Below are positions 16,282 through 24,304 of a DNA stretch of 38,137 bases, piece after piece. Source of the DNA: VRUE01 sp036266075 (lineage in GTDB: Bacteria > Actinomycetota > Thermoleophilia > Solirubrobacterales > 70-9); contig DATANV010000005.1 in NCBI GenBank assembly GCA_036266075.1, positions 1 through 38,137 of the forward strand, given 5' to 3'. The notes under the pieces are model-generated. The model ran no database searches, was not told the origin of the DNA, and saw only the letters and a list, made by a program, of their open reading frames with translations. The position numbers and the translations under genes were made by a program. Positions within the stretch are counted from its first letter, which is position 1. Each line of letters opens with the position of its first letter.

Positions 16282-17416
16282 ATGAACCGAATTCCCGTCC
16301 GCGTCCTGTCGATAGCTGCTTGCTTCGGCCTGGCCGCCGCCGTGCTCGCCGCCTGTGGCTCGAACGACGACGCGCCCGCGGGGGCGAAAACCCTCTCCTT
16401 TGAGCTGACCGCCGCCGGTTGCGTGCCCAACGCGGCCAAAGCTCCCGCCGGACCGATCGTCTTCGAGGTCGAAAACACCGGCACCTCGGCGGTTACCGAG
16501 CTGGAGGTGATGGACGGCGAAACGATCCTCGGCGAGGTCGAGAACCTCTCCGACGGGCTCAGTGGAAGCTTCTCGCTGACCCTGGAGAAAGGCGAATACA
16601 CGCTCTACTGCCCGGGCGGTTCCGACGAGGAGGGGACGCTGACGGTCAGCGGCGAGCTGAAGGCGGCGAGCTGAAGGCGGCGAGCAGCCCGCAGGTCGAG
16701 GCAGCCGTGGCGCAGTATCGCGACTACCTCGAGAAGAACACCGCGGCGCTGGTGGTTGCCACCAAGCCATTCGTCGAGGCCGTGAGGAGCGGCGAAGTCG
16801 ACGAGGCGAAAGCGCTGTACGCGGCAGGGCGCATCCCCTACGAGCGGATCGAGCCGGTGGCGGAGTCCTTCGGCGGACTCGACCCGCGCATCGACGTCCG
16901 CGCCAACGACGTGCCAGCGAGCGAATTCGGCGGCTTCCACCGGATCGAGAAGGCGCTCTGGGTCGACAACACGACCGCCGGCATGGCGCCGGTCGCCGAG
17001 CAGCTGCAGGCGGACGTCGAAGAGCTGCAGCGCAAGGTGAAGAGCGTCGACCTGCAGGCGGTGCAGATCGCCAACGGCGCCAACGAGCTGCTGGGCGAGG
17101 TCTCGGCCTCGAAGATCACCGGCGAGGAGGAGCGCTACTCACACATCGACCTGGTCGACTTCGAGGCCAACGTCGAAGGCGCCGAGGCGGCGTTCGACGC
17201 GGTCGAGCCGCTGCTCAGCGCAAAGGATCCGCAGCTCGCGGAGGACATCGCAGCCCATTTCGCGGACCTCTACGCCGCGCTTGAGCCGTACAGGCGCGGC
17301 AGCGGCTTCGTCCCCTACACCGAGCTGACCAAGACCGACACCCGCAAGCTGGCGCAGGAAATAGACGCCCTCGCCGAGCTGCTCTCGCAGGTACCGGGCA
17401 GATCGTCACCGAATAG
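16282..17416 (+). pseudogene. efeO: efeO remnant: cupredoxin and M75/imelysin domains split by frameshifts
   Basis: EfeO is the exported iron-binding partner of EfeU. Codons from ATG 16282 give a lipoprotein-like signal (LAAAVLAACGSN, lipobox LAAC) and a cupredoxin domain ending TLTVSGELKAAS, then TGA at 16672-16674. The M75 domain continues in another frame (SSPQVEAAVAQYRDYLEKN... GGFHRIEKALW... YSHIDLVDFEANVEGAE). The cause is visible: a 14-bp unit is duplicated at 16650-16677, and removing one copy restores GELKAASSPQ. Near 17400 the frame seems to lose one base: VPG would continue QIVTE and stop at TAG 17416, directly before a terminator hairpin, whereas the present frame runs on. Repaired length, about 375 aa, is normal for EfeO. 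The 130-aa cupredoxin piece alone could still be made. Confidence 0.85.
16650..16685 (+). repeat. 14-bp tandem duplication that breaks efeO
   Basis: CGGCGAGCTGAAGG occurs at 16650-16663 and 16664-16677, followed by a partial third copy CGGCGAGC (16678-16685). The second copy brings TGA into frame at 16672. Confidence 0.95.
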
Positions 17417-17423
17417 GCCCCGC

Positions 17424-17452
17424 GAGCAGCGCCCCGCAAAGGGGCGCTGCTC
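17424..17452. terminator. Bidirectional terminator between efeO and the 161-aa gene
   Basis: Perfect 12-bp arms GAGCAGCGCCCC (17424-17435) and GGGGCGCTGCTC (17441-17452) with loop GCAAA lie between two convergent stop codons (17416 plus, 17457 minus). Confidence 0.8.
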
Positions 17453-17456
17453 AGAG

Positions 17457-17942
17457 TCAGCCGCGCGAGCGCCGCGAGGTGAGTCCCTCGAGGACCACCT
17501 CGACCGGCGAGCGGTACTTGCCGTTGCCGGCGGCTTCGCGCGTCTGCTGAAGCTCCGAGGCGAGTCGCCCGACCTGTGCCCCGAAGCCGCCCACGTCGCG
17601 CGCCGCCCTGGCGAGGTCTTTCGAGCTGACCTTGACCCGCGGCCGGCGCGAAGAGCGCCGCGAGCCGAGGGCGAGGCCGCCCGCGGCACCCGCCAACGCA
17701 GCGCCTCCAGCCAGCAACGGCATCTTCGCCTTGCTCGCGGCATTGCCAACGGCCTGGCCGGCGTCTTTGGCTTTCTCCTCGACCGCGTGGCGCGTGGAAT
17801 CGAGGCGCGAGCTTCCGTTCGAGGAAGACCTTGCGCGACTCGATGGCGATGCCGTTCCGTTCCTGCGCCGCGATTTCGCCGCGGCAGATTGCCGCGGTTT
17901 GCTCGTCGAGCTCCGCGCACTGGTTTTCTGTTTCGTTGCCAT
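17457..17942 (-). CDS. Basic Ser/Arg/Lys-rich protein with a glycine-alanine hydrophobic segment
   Basis: A 161-aa protein of unrecognised family. Residues 1-60 are low-complexity and basic (MATKQKTSARSSTSKPRQSA...). Residues about 60-75 (VEEKAKDAGQAVGNAASKAK) resemble amphipathic YtjA/CsbD-like helices. Residues about 76-93 (LLAGGAALAGAAGGLALGS) form one short hydrophobic helix, and the rest is basic with RLASELQQTRE helices. It could be membrane-attached with a nucleic-acid-binding tail; this is inference from composition only. AGGAGA 5 nt before ATG 17942 supports the start. It follows the 91-aa gene by 9 nt on the same strand, so they form a two-gene operon. Confidence 0.75.
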   Translation of the reverse strand: MATKQKTSARSSTSKPRQSAAAKSRRRNGTASPSSRARSSSNGSSRLDSTRHAVEEKAKDAGQAVGNAASKAKMPLLAGGAALAGAAGGLALGSRRSSRRPRVKVSSKDLARAARDVGGFGAQVGRLASELQQTREAAGNGKYRSPVEVVLEGLTSRRSRG

Positions 17943-17951
17943 TGTCTCTCC

Positions 17952-18227
17952 TTACTCGTTCCTGCCCAGCTCCCGCTCGCGTTGGCCGGCGCGCTCCTCG
18001 TCGAGCTCCGCCTCGACCCGGGCTCGCTTGGCCCGCTCCTCGGCGATCGCGGCCTCGGTGCGCCGCTCTTCCGCCTGCGAGCGATGGTGACGCGCGTCGT
18101 CGTGCTGCGCCTCGGTCTGGGCCTGGCCCAGCTCACGGCGCCGGCGGGCGCGCGCCGCGGCCGAGACGACGATTGCCAGCACGATCAGGGCGCCGATGAC
18201 GATGGCGACGATTGCAAGGGTGGACAT
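17952..18227 (-). CDS. Small single-pass membrane protein with charged coiled-coil tail
   Basis: A 91-aa protein. Residues 3-25 (TLAIVAIVIGALIVLAIVVSAAA) form one N-terminal membrane helix. The remainder is highly charged and helical (RARRRRELGQAQTEAQHDDA ... EERAKRARVEAELDEERAGQ), probably a cytoplasmic coiled coil. AAAGGAGC precedes the ATG at 18227. It is the first gene of a two-gene unit with the basic 161-aa protein. No family was recognised; similar short TM-plus-helix proteins are common in actinobacteria. Confidence 0.75.
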   Translation of the reverse strand: MSTLAIVAIVIGALIVLAIVVSAAARARRRRELGQAQTEAQHDDARHHRSQAEERRTEAAIAEERAKRARVEAELDEERAGQRERELGRNE

Positions 18228-18386
18228 CGATGCTCCTTTGGATTGAGGTTCCCTCCCAATTGCTCTCCGACTGCCCGCTGTAGAGCGATCGAAACCTGCG
18301 GCCGCCAGCGGGTCCCGTCGTGCGGTGGGGCACCCCGTCCTCCCGGACGGCGAACCCTACCGCACGCCTCCCGCCGGAGGAGCGCA

Positions 18387-18392
18387 TAGCCT
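18387..18392 (+). promoter_or_regulatory. Probable -10 box of recQ
   Basis: TAGCCT (TANNNT) ends 7 nt before the recQ GTG at 18400, another leaderless layout identical in hexamer and spacing to zwf. Confidence 0.45.
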
Positions 18393-18399
18393 CGCCCGA

Positions 18400-19947
18400 G
18401 TGAGCGGTCTAACCCGAGACAGGGCAGACGAGTTGCTGTGGAAGCTCGGGTTCGAGAGCTTCAGGCCGGGACAGCACGAGGCGGTCGAGGCGGCGCTTGC
18501 CGGCCGCGACTCGCTGATCGTGATGCCGACCGGCGGCGGCAAGAGCCTCTGCTATCAGCTGCCCGGGCTCGCGACCGAGGACCTGACGATCGTCGTCAGT
18601 CCGCTGATCGCGCTGATCGTCGACCAGTGGACGCGGCTGAACGCCGCCGGCCACCCGGTCGCAATGATCACCTCGGCGATGGCCGACGACGCCGTCCGCG
18701 AGGCGCTGCGGCAGGTGCGCGGCGGCGAGGCGCGGATGGTCTACTGCTCGCCCGAGCGCTTCGCCTCGCGCTTCTTCCTGGAAGCGATCGACCAACGCCG
18801 GGTCGACCTGCTGGCCGTCGACGAGGCGCACTGCGTTTCCGAGTGGGGGCACGACTTCCGCCCCGACTACCTGCGCCTGCCGCAGATCGCCGAGCAGCTC
18901 GGGCGGCCGACGGTGATGGCCTGCACGGCGACGGCAACCGAGGCGGTCGCGCGCGAGATCGCCGCCCGCTTCGGGATGCGCGATCCGCTGCAGGTTCGCT
19001 CGGGCTTCGACCGTCCCAACCTCTCCTTCGACGTCGTCCGGCTCGAGGGCAAGGGATCGAAGGCGCGGCGGCTGGCGCTGCTCGAAGCGGGCCTCGCCGA
19101 CCCCGCCAACCGGCCGGCGATCGTCTACTGCGGCACGCGCCGCGACAGCGACGAGATCGCCGCCACGCTGCGCGAAGCCGGCCTGCGGGCGCTCCCCTAC
19201 CACGCCGGGATGGAGGCCGAGGCGCGCGGCGTGGCCCAGCGCCGCTTCATGGACGGCGAGGTCGAGGTGGTTGTCGCGACCAACGCCTTCGGCATGGGCG
19301 TCGACAAGGCCGACGTGCGCTCGGTCTGGCACGTCGCGATCCCGACCAGCCTCGAGGCCTACTACCAGGAGGCCGGCCGCGCCGGGCGCGACGGCCTCCC
19401 CGCGCGGGCCGTGCTGCTGGCGATGAAATCCGACCTTGGGCGCCTGGTGCGCTTCAACCAGCAGCGCGCCGGCGACCCGGACCTGGCGATCGCCCACGAG
19501 CGCGGCTGGCGCGACTACCGGACGATCAAAGCCTTCATCTACTCCGATCGCTGCCGGCGGCGCAGCGTCCTCACCCACTTCGGCGACCGCCAAGCGGGAC
19601 GGCCGCTGGGGCGCTGCTGCGACTTCTGCGACCCGGGCGGCGGCCTGCCCGATCCCGAGACGATCGTCATCCGACAGACCAGCGGCGCGCGCCAGCCGAA
19701 GGCGCCTCCGCCCGAGCTGGGTGCGGCCGACGCGGCACTCTTCGAGCGGCTGAAGGAGTGGCGGCTGCGAGCCGCTGCCGGCAAGCCCGCCTACACGGTC
19801 GCCCACAACTCGACCCTGACGGCGATCGCCGCGAGCCGCCCGGCCGATGCCGATGCCCTGCTGGCGATCCGCGGCGTCGGCCCGAGCTTCGTCGCCAAGC
19901 ACGCCGACGAGGTGCTGGCGATCGTCGGCGAGCACGTGCCGGCCTGA
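18400..19947 (+). CDS. recQ: ATP-dependent DNA helicase RecQ, short-RQC form
   Basis: A 515-aa 3'-5' helicase used in recombination and repair. Motif I PTGGGKSLCYQLP (about 43-55), DEAH box AVDEAHCVSEWGHDFRP (about 139-155), motif III ACTATAT, motif VI YYQEAGRAGRDG (about 322-333). A zinc-binding cysteine cluster follows (SDRCRRRSVLTHFGD...GRCCDFCD, about 382-412). The winged-helix part of the RQC domain is essentially missing: only about 35 residues separate the zinc cluster from the HRDC domain (about 447-513, ending IRGVGPSFVAKHADEVLAIV). Spacing of the cysteines (CCDFC) differs slightly from the usual CxxCxxC. GTG 18400 is chosen from homology and the TAGCCT box; the frame is open further upstream. 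Confidence 0.93.
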   Translation: MSGLTRDRADELLWKLGFESFRPGQHEAVEAALAGRDSLIVMPTGGGKSLCYQLPGLATEDLTIVVSPLIALIVDQWTRLNAAGHPVAMITSAMADDAVREALRQVRGGEARMVYCSPERFASRFFLEAIDQRRVDLLAVDEAHCVSEWGHDFRPDYLRLPQIAEQLGRPTVMACTATATEAVAREIAARFGMRDPLQVRSGFDRPNLSFDVVRLEGKGSKARRLALLEAGLADPANRPAIVYCGTRRDSDEIAATLREAGLRALPYHAGMEAEARGVAQRRFMDGEVEVVVATNAFGMGVDKADVRSVWHVAIPTSLEAYYQEAGRAGRDGLPARAVLLAMKSDLGRLVRFNQQRAGDPDLAIAHERGWRDYRTIKAFIYSDRCRRRSVLTHFGDRQAGRPLGRCCDFCDPGGGLPDPETIVIRQTSGARQPKAPPPELGAADAALFERLKEWRLRAAAGKPAYTVAHNSTLTAIAASRPADADALLAIRGVGPSFVAKHADEVLAIVGEHVPA

Positions 19948-19996
19948 AGCAGGTCTTTCAGGCGCAAGTGCCCTCGCCTGCCACCATCTCCCGCTC

Positions 19997-21076
19997 GTGC
20001 GCGGAGCTCGGTACACGCCGGCGACGTTCGGCGCTCTCTGCGCCGCCATCGTCCTCTGCCTGCTGACGGTCGCACCGGCCGCCTCCGGCTCGCTCGTGCC
20101 GCGCGGCAAGAACGTCTTCTTCGGTGTCAGCGACACCGGCGACAGCGCCGACTTCGGCCAGTTCTCCAGCGCTCTGCAAAAGCACCCGGCGCTGATCGAG
20201 AGCTTCCGCACCTGGGGCGCGGACTTCCCCGACTCGATCGAACGCTGGCAGGCCGCCCGCGCCCGCCCGATCCTCCACATCACCACCGCCGACAACGGCG
20301 ACGGACACGAGATCCTCAGTCCAGCTGGGATCGCCGGCGGCGCCGGCGACGACTACCTGATCCGGCTCAACAAGCTGTTCTGGGCGAAGGGGATGCGCGC
20401 CTACATCCGGCCGCTGGGCGAGCCGAACCGCTGCCTCAACGTCTACGCCGCCTACGACTGCGCCGGGCACCGGCGCGACCCCAGCCACAGTCCCAGCGCC
20501 TACAAACGCGCCTTTCGCCGCATTTACATAGTCGTCCACGGCGGCGGCAAGCGCAGCGTGATCGACACCCGCCTACACGAAGCCGGCCTGCCACCGCTGC
20601 AGAGCGACCTTCCGGGCCTGCCGAAGGCGCCGGTCGAAGTGATCTGGAGCCCTCTGCCAGCTGGCTCGCCGACCGTCCCCCAGAACCGCCCGCGCCACTT
20701 CTACCCGGGGGACCGCTGGGTCGACTGGGCCGGCACCGACTTCTACTCCGACAACCAGGACTGGAAGGCACTCAACGGCCTCTACCGGCGCTTCTCCTCG
20801 AAGCCCTTCGCGATCACCGAGTGGGGCGTCTCGAGCAGCGACGATCCCGACTACGTGCGCAAGCTGATGGACTGGATCGACCGCCGCCGCCGCTGCAAGA
20901 TGCTCGTCTACTACCAGGACTTCGGCTCGACCAGCCCCTACCGCCTGCAGAACTGGCCGGCCAGCCTCGGCGTCCTGCGCAACGAGATCCACAACGGCCG
21001 CTTCCCCTCCTACGCCCCGGGCCCGCCGAAGGCGCCCCCACCCCCGCCCGGCGGCGTCGCTCCCAAGGCTCGCTAG
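19997..21076 (+). CDS. Secreted glycoside hydrolase-like protein (GH26-type fold)
   Basis: A 359-aa exported protein. The N-terminus (RYTPATFGALCAAIVLCLLT, cleavage near PAASGS) is a signal peptide. The body reads as a TIM barrel of the GH26-like kind: WGADFPDSIERWQAARARPI, MRAYIRPLGEPNRCLNVYAA with the glutamate expected for the acid/base (RPLGE), WVDWAGTDFYSDNQDW, and PFAITEWGVSSSDDPDYVRK with a second glutamate in the nucleophile position. A proline-rich tail (GPPKAPPPPPGG) ends the protein. It probably cuts or binds beta-mannan or another polysaccharide; the substrate cannot be stated. The upstream open frame overlaps recQ and is a shadow; GTG 19997 gives a clean signal peptide. Confidence 0.75.
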   Translation: MRGARYTPATFGALCAAIVLCLLTVAPAASGSLVPRGKNVFFGVSDTGDSADFGQFSSALQKHPALIESFRTWGADFPDSIERWQAARARPILHITTADNGDGHEILSPAGIAGGAGDDYLIRLNKLFWAKGMRAYIRPLGEPNRCLNVYAAYDCAGHRRDPSHSPSAYKRAFRRIYIVVHGGGKRSVIDTRLHEAGLPPLQSDLPGLPKAPVEVIWSPLPAGSPTVPQNRPRHFYPGDRWVDWAGTDFYSDNQDWKALNGLYRRFSSKPFAITEWGVSSSDDPDYVRKLMDWIDRRRRCKMLVYYQDFGSTSPYRLQNWPASLGVLRNEIHNGRFPSYAPGPPKAPPPPPGGVAPKAR

Positions 21077-21185
21077 CACCCATCAACCGATCGTCCATCA
21101 GGGGACGAGCTCGAACCGCTGTCGGCTTATTACCCCCTGTGGCGGGAAAAAGACGGGAAGCGCGAGGAGCAGGCGGGCGTGGGCG

Positions 21186-21720
21186 CTTGCCCAGAGGCAG
21201 CATGGGTTGCTGAGGCGACGTGATCTCTTGCGGTTGGAATTCAGCCCGAAGGCAATCGAGCACCGCATCGCCAAGGGGCGGCTGCACCGCGTTGGAGCGG
21301 GTGTCTACGCAGTCGGCTGGCCACACCTGACCCGCGAGCGACGCTGGATGGCGGCGGTGCTCGCCTGCCAGCCCGACGCTGCGTTGAGTCACCGCGGCGC
21401 TGTGGGGAATCGCCGAGGAGGGAGGCAAGCGCGTTGACATCAGCGTGCGACGGCAGTACGAATGTCGCCGTACGGGAATTCGGGCACGAAGCCGGCCGAC
21501 GCTGCCCGCGGCGGACGTCGTTCAGCACCCGCTAATCCCGGTGACCCGCCCGGAGCGGACACTCGTCGATCTTGCAACTCGCAACTCGAGGTTTGCTTCC
21601 GTCAAATTGCTGCGGCAGCCGGGTTCACCACTCTGCGCTTCAGTCACTACCAAGTGAGGTACGAACGTGCTCGCGTGGGCAGTGTTCTGGAGCAGACCGT
21701 TCGCCGGCTATCGGGCTAAC
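21186..21720 (+). pseudogene. Remnant of an AbiEi/DUF559-type gene
   Basis: The first part, in one frame (from about 21186), reads LAQRQHGLLRRRDLLRLEFS... HRIAKGRLHRVGAGVYAVGW ... RERRWMAAVLACQPDAALSHRG, the N-terminal domain typical of type IV TA antitoxin (AbiEi)/DUF559 proteins. At about 21398-21402 the frame shifts and the match continues as ALWGIAEEGGKRVDISVRRQ ... IPVTRPERTLVDLAT. The following catalytic-like region is missing, and the extreme C-terminus GFTTLRFSHYQV...VLEQTVRRLSG appears in a third frame ending at 21720. No good start codon exists in the first frame. At least two lesions make this a decayed gene. The region 21077-21185 before it holds nothing recognisable. Confidence 0.75.
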
Positions 21721-23083
21721 GCCTGCGCGGTTTGCGCGGATGGCCGGCGCGCGCTGGGCGCCGCTTGGCGATCGCGGCCTTGTACTTGTACGGCTGCAGG
21801 GCGGTGATGCTCGAGTAGCCGACCAGGTAGAGGCGGCGGCCGTCGGAGACGACCGGCGTGTAGGTGCCGCGGGGGTAGCGGAAGACGGTGCGGCCGCCCT
21901 TCATCGCATAGCCGGTGGTCGAGGTGCTGCCGAACTCGGCTGCGTAGACGATGTTGCCGACCGCGGTCAGCGAGCCGATCACCGAACCGCCGGCGGAGCG
22001 GATCCAGCGCGGCTCTCCGGTCTTCGCGTTGAGCGCGTAGACATTGCCGTCGAAGGAGCCGATGTAGACCGTCGGGCCGGTGTGGCCAGTGCGGGCGACG
22101 GCGGGGCCAGAGTAGACGTAGCCGCCGGTCGAGTAAGTCCAGGCGAGCGTGCCGTCCTTTAGGTCGTAGCTGTACACGCGGGTGTCGTTGTTGCCGGCGT
22201 AGACCCGACCGAAGGCGACGGCCGGGGTCGAGTAGAACGCCCCCGAGGTGCCGAAGCCCTGCCCGAGCGAGCCGCTCTGCCACTTGAGATCCCCGTTCGA
22301 GGCGGCAACCGCGTTCATCTGGCCGCCGTAGTCGCCGACGTAGAGAACCCCCCCGTAGTAGGCAGGCGCCGACTTCACCGGGCCGCCGAGCTGGGTGGCC
22401 CAGCGAATGTTGCCGTTGCGGGTGCTGAGCGAGTAGAGGTAGCCGTTTTCGCAGCCGAAGTAGAGGCTGCGCCCGACGACGACCGGGGAGGACTCGGCCC
22501 GCGCCGGCAGCGAGCGTTTCCAGACGATCTTCCCAGTCTTCGCGTCGAGCTTGACGACGTGGCCGGGAACCAGGTTGACGATGTAGAGGCGGTGCTTGTA
22601 GTAAGCGGGCGAGGAGGCGTTGAGGCGGCCGATGCGGCGCCTCCAGAGCTCCTTCCCGGTGTCGGCATCGAGGGCGATCGCGTGGCCGCTGTTGTCGACG
22701 AGGTAGAGCTTGCCGCCGGCCAGCGTCGGCGGGAACTCGAGCAGCGGCCGCTCGGTGTAGCGCCAGATTTTCCGGAACGGAGGCTTCATGCCCTTGGCCG
22801 GCAGGTAGCGCGTCCGCGCCCGGTCGTAGCCGTAGAGCGGCCAGCTGACCGTCTTGCGCTGCTCCTTCTTCGGCTTCTCCGGTTTGAAGGTCGCGTTGGG
22901 GTTGTGCACGTCGGGGGGGCGCTTCAACAGCTCGTAGCCGACGACGGCCCCGGCCACGATCGCGATCGCGCCGGCGACCAGGGCGATCGCCACCGGGCGA
23001 TGGTCGCGCCAGATCGCCTTCGGCTCGCGCAGCAACTGCCTTCGGTCGCCCCAGAGACGCCGCAGCGCTCGCCAGGCCTTCAC
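21716..23083 (-). CDS. Membrane-anchored PQQ/BamB-like beta-propeller protein
   Basis: A 455-aa protein. A basic cytoplasmic N-terminus and one membrane helix (VAIALVAGAIAIVAGAVVGY, about residues 32-51) anchor a proline/lysine-rich linker and an eight-bladed PQQ-type propeller. Blades repeat the pattern L(Y/F)xxxxxGxxxALDAxTGKxxW: AIALDADTGKELWRRR, VVKLDAKTGKIVWKRS, YLYSLSTRNGNIRWATQ, YSYDLKDGTLAWTY, VYALNAKTGEPRWIRS. No PQQ-dehydrogenase catalytic residues are evident, so a scaffold or binding role like BamB is likelier. GTG 23083 overlaps the stop of the GNAT gene as GTGA; GTG 23098 is an alternative. It is the last gene of the MBL-SRPBCC-GNAT-propeller operon. Confidence 0.85.
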   Translation of the reverse strand: MKAWRALRRLWGDRRQLLREPKAIWRDHRPVAIALVAGAIAIVAGAVVGYELLKRPPDVHNPNATFKPEKPKKEQRKTVSWPLYGYDRARTRYLPAKGMKPPFRKIWRYTERPLLEFPPTLAGGKLYLVDNSGHAIALDADTGKELWRRRIGRLNASSPAYYKHRLYIVNLVPGHVVKLDAKTGKIVWKRSLPARAESSPVVVGRSLYFGCENGYLYSLSTRNGNIRWATQLGGPVKSAPAYYGGVLYVGDYGGQMNAVAASNGDLKWQSGSLGQGFGTSGAFYSTPAVAFGRVYAGNNDTRVYSYDLKDGTLAWTYSTGGYVYSGPAVARTGHTGPTVYIGSFDGNVYALNAKTGEPRWIRSAGGSVIGSLTAVGNIVYAAEFGSTSTTGYAMKGGRTVFRYPRGTYTPVVSDGRRLYLVGYSSITALQPYKYKAAIAKRRPARAGHPRKPRRR

Positions 23084-23850
23084 CGCCGCAGCTCCCACAT
23101 CTCGATGAAGCCGTGGTCGGCGAAGCCGAGCCGTTCGTAGATCGGGGCGCCGGCTTTGGTCGCCTGCAGCGAGGCGCTCGCCAGGCCTTCGTCGCGAGCC
23201 TCCGCCAGGGCGCGCTGCATCAGCCAGCTGGCGATCCCACGGCCGCGGTGCTCGGCCGGCGTCGCGACCCCCGTGACGCAGCAGTCGTCGTCGCCGACGA
23301 CGATCGTGCCGACGCAGCCGACCGCAACGTCGCCGGCGTAGGCGCCGTGCCAGCGGATCGCCGTCTCGCCCGCGAGGCCGGCGCGGAAGCCGTCCTCGCC
23401 ATAACCGTAGGCGCGGTCGTTCAACTCGGCGGCCGTCGCCGGATCGGCGCGGCGCGGCTCGATGCCGGGCGGGGCCGGCGGCATGGGCCCGAGCTCGGCC
23501 AGCTTCATCGCCATCGCCCGCGGCGCCGCGTCGAGCAGGTGCCCGCGGGCGTCGAGCAGCGCCGCGGTCTGGCGATCCTCGTCGGGTACCCAGACCGTCC
23601 AGGCACGGATGCCGCGCTCGTCGTAGAGCTCCGCCAGGCCGTCGATCTCCTCGGCGAGGACGGCAGGATCGTCGTAATACACCGAGTTGAAGAGCGAGCG
23701 CTGCGGGCTGGCGGGCACAAGCGACGCCGTCAGGTCCGCGCGGCGGAGCAGCTGCGAGTCGGGGGCAGCGCTGCCGAAGGCCTCGACCTCGTCGCGCACT
23801 CCGGCGAGGGCGCGGCGCCGCAGCTCCTGCTCGCCGATCGGCTGGCCCAT
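23080..23850 (-). CDS. GNAT-family N-acetyltransferase
   Basis: A 256-aa protein. The C-terminal half (about 130-256) is a GNAT domain: CVTGVATPAEHRGRGIASWLMQRAL carries the acetyl-CoA pyrophosphate motif (Q/RxxGxG/A, here RGRGIA), and APIYERLGFADHGFIEMWEL is the typical last strand. The N-terminal 120 residues form a second, degenerate GNAT-like half (SLFNSVYYDDPAVLAEEIDG ... ARGHLLDAAPRAMAMKL), as in two-domain GNATs. The substrate is unknown. The gene lies 10 nt after the SRPBCC gene and overlaps the propeller gene by 4 bp. Confidence 0.88.
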   Translation of the reverse strand: MGQPIGEQELRRRALAGVRDEVEAFGSAAPDSQLLRRADLTASLVPASPQRSLFNSVYYDDPAVLAEEIDGLAELYDERGIRAWTVWVPDEDRQTAALLDARGHLLDAAPRAMAMKLAELGPMPPAPPGIEPRRADPATAAELNDRAYGYGEDGFRAGLAGETAIRWHGAYAGDVAVGCVGTIVVGDDDCCVTGVATPAEHRGRGIASWLMQRALAEARDEGLASASLQATKAGAPIYERLGFADHGFIEMWELRR

Positions 23851-23860
23851 CCGGGCCGGC

Positions 23861-24304
23861 TCAGCCCCCGGCCGCGGCGCGCCGCCCGGCCTCGGCGGCG
23901 ACTCCGTCGAGAAGCCGCGAGATCGCCCGCTTGATCGCCATCATCACCAGCGCCCCGGCGAAGGGGATGGTCGGCGTGGTCCGCACGGCGTAGGTGATCC
24001 TCGTCCCGCCCCCGTTCGCGGCCAGCGAAGCCGTGCCGACGTGATCTCGCACGGGCAGGCCGGACAGGACCTTGTAGGAGAAGCGCCCCGGCCGCTCGAA
24101 GGCGATCACTTCCTCGCGCATCGGCGGCCCGACCGCGGTCAGCTTGCGGATCGCGCCGACGCCGTTGACGTCGGCCTCCCCCTCGCGCTCCAGCTCCGCC
24201 TTGCGCAGCGGCGTCAGCTGCGAGTAGAGCCGGTGGTCGGTCAGCACGTCGAAGACCGTCTCGGGAGACGCGTCGATCTCGCGCACGATGGTGAAGCTAG
24301 CCAC
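23861..24304 (-). CDS. SRPBCC/polyketide-cyclase-like lipid-binding protein
   Basis: A 147-aa START-fold protein. It opens with the family pattern FTIVREIDASPETVFDVLTD and has the central FERPGRFSYKVLSGLPVRDH and GGGTRITYAVRTTPTIPFAG, matching the Polyketide_cyc2 group that encloses a hydrophobic pocket. The final helix is AIKRAISRLLDGVAAEAGRR. The ligand is unknown. Its GTG overlaps the end of the metallo-beta-lactamase-fold gene by 8 bp, which implies translational coupling. Confidence 0.87.
   Translation of the reverse strand: MASFTIVREIDASPETVFDVLTDHRLYSQLTPLRKAELEREGEADVNGVGAIRKLTAVGPPMREEVIAFERPGRFSYKVLSGLPVRDHVGTASLAANGGGTRITYAVRTTPTIPFAGALVMMAIKRAISRLLDGVAAEAGRRAAAGG

Noticed and set aside
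18409..20295. 628-aa minus-strand frame over recQ
   Set aside because: Low-complexity shadow; recQ on the other strand carries all helicase motifs.
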